A DNA stretch of 5,312 bases from the NCBI GenBank assembly GCA_913009865.1, contig CAJVYK010000130.1:1-5312 (forward strand), read 5' to 3'. Below the pieces are notes generated by a model. The model saw nothing but the letters and a program-made list of their open reading frames with translations, ran no database searches and was not told the origin of the DNA. Positions 4,710 through 5,312 of the stretch are shown in pieces. How positions within the stretch are numbered: position 1 is the stretch's first letter; every line of letters starts with the position of its first letter. The stretch is from an uncultured bacterium. Lineage in GTDB: Bacteria > Planctomycetota > Phycisphaerae > Sedimentisphaerales > Anaerobacaceae. The position numbers and the translations under genes are program-made.

Positions 4710-5312
4710 ATGGCGGACTATATTCCAGATACTGATGGACAATTTGCGGCGTGGGCGAACAATTTTATGGACTATGCCGATGGTCATTTAGCCGATTTGG
4801 GGCTAACCGCTGCTGATTTGGTGCAGTTATCGAATATGCAGGCCGATTTTAATGCGAAAATGAGCGCCCATATCACCGCTCGCCAAGCTGCTCAATCCGC
4901 CCGGCAGGCAAAGGACAGCAGTCGTAATGAATTTAAGTCAGCGATAAGACACCTTGTCCGTCAGCTTCAGGTGTCCGATGCAGTTGATGACCCTGAGCGG
5001 GAGGCGCTGGGGATTACGGTGGCTGATACGATTCGCACCGCCAATATAGCCGAGATAACTACAAGACCGATAGGTCAGGTCGATACCAGCCAGAGGTTGC
5101 GGCATAAGATTCGCTTTGTAGATGAAGCAACCCCGACGAAAAAGGCAAAGCCGAAAGGCGTAATGGGCTGTGAGATTTGGGTAAAGGTATTGCCGGCAGG
5201 TCAGGCTGCTCCGACGAGCGGCGACGAGCTTAGCTTTGGGTGTATGGATACCGCAAGCGATCGGAAGCTGGCCGTGTACGGTCATGGGTTAGACCGAGGT
5301 GGTCGCCGGATC
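4710..5312 (+). CDS. Uncharacterised conserved protein, N-terminal 201 codons (runs off window)
   Basis: The frame is open from ATG 4710 to the window end with no stop; the 3' end is missing. Residues 1-95 are mostly helical: 'MADYIPDTDGQFAAWANNF', then an Ala/Gln-rich segment around 'ARQAAQSARQAKDSSR' that looks like a helical bundle or short coiled coil. After 'EREALGITVADT' there is a linker with 'TTRPIGQVDTSQRLRH', then a beta-rich part beginning 'IRFVDEATPTKKAKPKG' and 'GCEIWVKV', resembling a fibronectin-III-like domain. No signal peptide is seen. I recognise this layout ('MADYIP..', '..DTSQRLRH.I.F.DEATP..') from hypothetical proteins in planctomycetes and other environmental bacteria, but know no function. 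It lies directly after the 21-bp array and has its own ribosome binding site. Confidence 0.75.
   Translation, partial: MADYIPDTDGQFAAWANNFMDYADGHLADLGLTAADLVQLSNMQADFNAKMSAHITARQAAQSARQAKDSSRNEFKSAIRHLVRQLQVSDAVDDPEREALGITVADTIRTANIAEITTRPIGQVDTSQRLRHKIRFVDEATPTKKAKPKGVMGCEIWVKVLPAGQAAPTSGDELSFGCMDTASDRKLAVYGHGLDRGGRRI

Noticed and set aside
4938..5285. 115-codon minus-strand frame
   Set aside because: It is antisense to the right-hand conserved-family gene, which has a ribosome binding site and familiar motifs.

Overview
The window is a piece of a bacterial chromosome with two housekeeping-type genes on the left, a two-gene defence cassette in the middle, and a partial gene of an uncharacterised family on the right. 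Long intergenic stretches rich in repeats separate these blocks. The style of the intergenic DNA, the lack of clear ribosome binding sites on the left-hand genes and the family variants suggest a planctomycete (Phycisphaerae / Sedimentisphaerales-like), probably environmental. This lineage call is an inference from pattern memory and has not been tested.

Left (1-1380, minus strand): the 5' part of an RNase R gene (rnr) runs off the window edge. Upstream of it, in the same orientation, lies a complete Tat-exported NodB-type polysaccharide deacetylase. Each has a TATAAT-type promoter candidate. The rnr promoter sits so close to its ATG that the mRNA should be leaderless or nearly so. The deacetylase promoter candidate would make a leader consisting almost entirely of a perfect 44-bp tandem duplication.

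Centre-left (1381-1870): no convincing gene. There are paired copies of a 21-nt sequence 70 bp apart, several GC hairpins, and a 40-codon open frame that may be a gene remnant.

Centre (1892-4023, plus strand): two tightly coupled genes, each with a strong, well-spaced Shine-Dalgarno sequence. The first encodes an ABC/AAA_21-type ATPase. The second encodes a DUF4435/TOPRIM-like protein. This order and pairing match the PARIS anti-phage system (AriA ATPase plus AriB effector nuclease). In PARIS the ATPase holds the effector inactive until a phage anti-restriction protein is sensed. I read this as a diverged PARIS-like system, and it is the main biological result of the window.

Right (4024-5312): short-word repeats, a GC-rich compound fold ending in TTTT, an unexplained 150-bp stretch, and an array of ten degenerate 21-bp units with internal dyad symmetry. 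These are followed by a plus-strand gene of an uncharacterised family that continues past the window. No integrase, transposase, tRNA or CRISPR array was seen.
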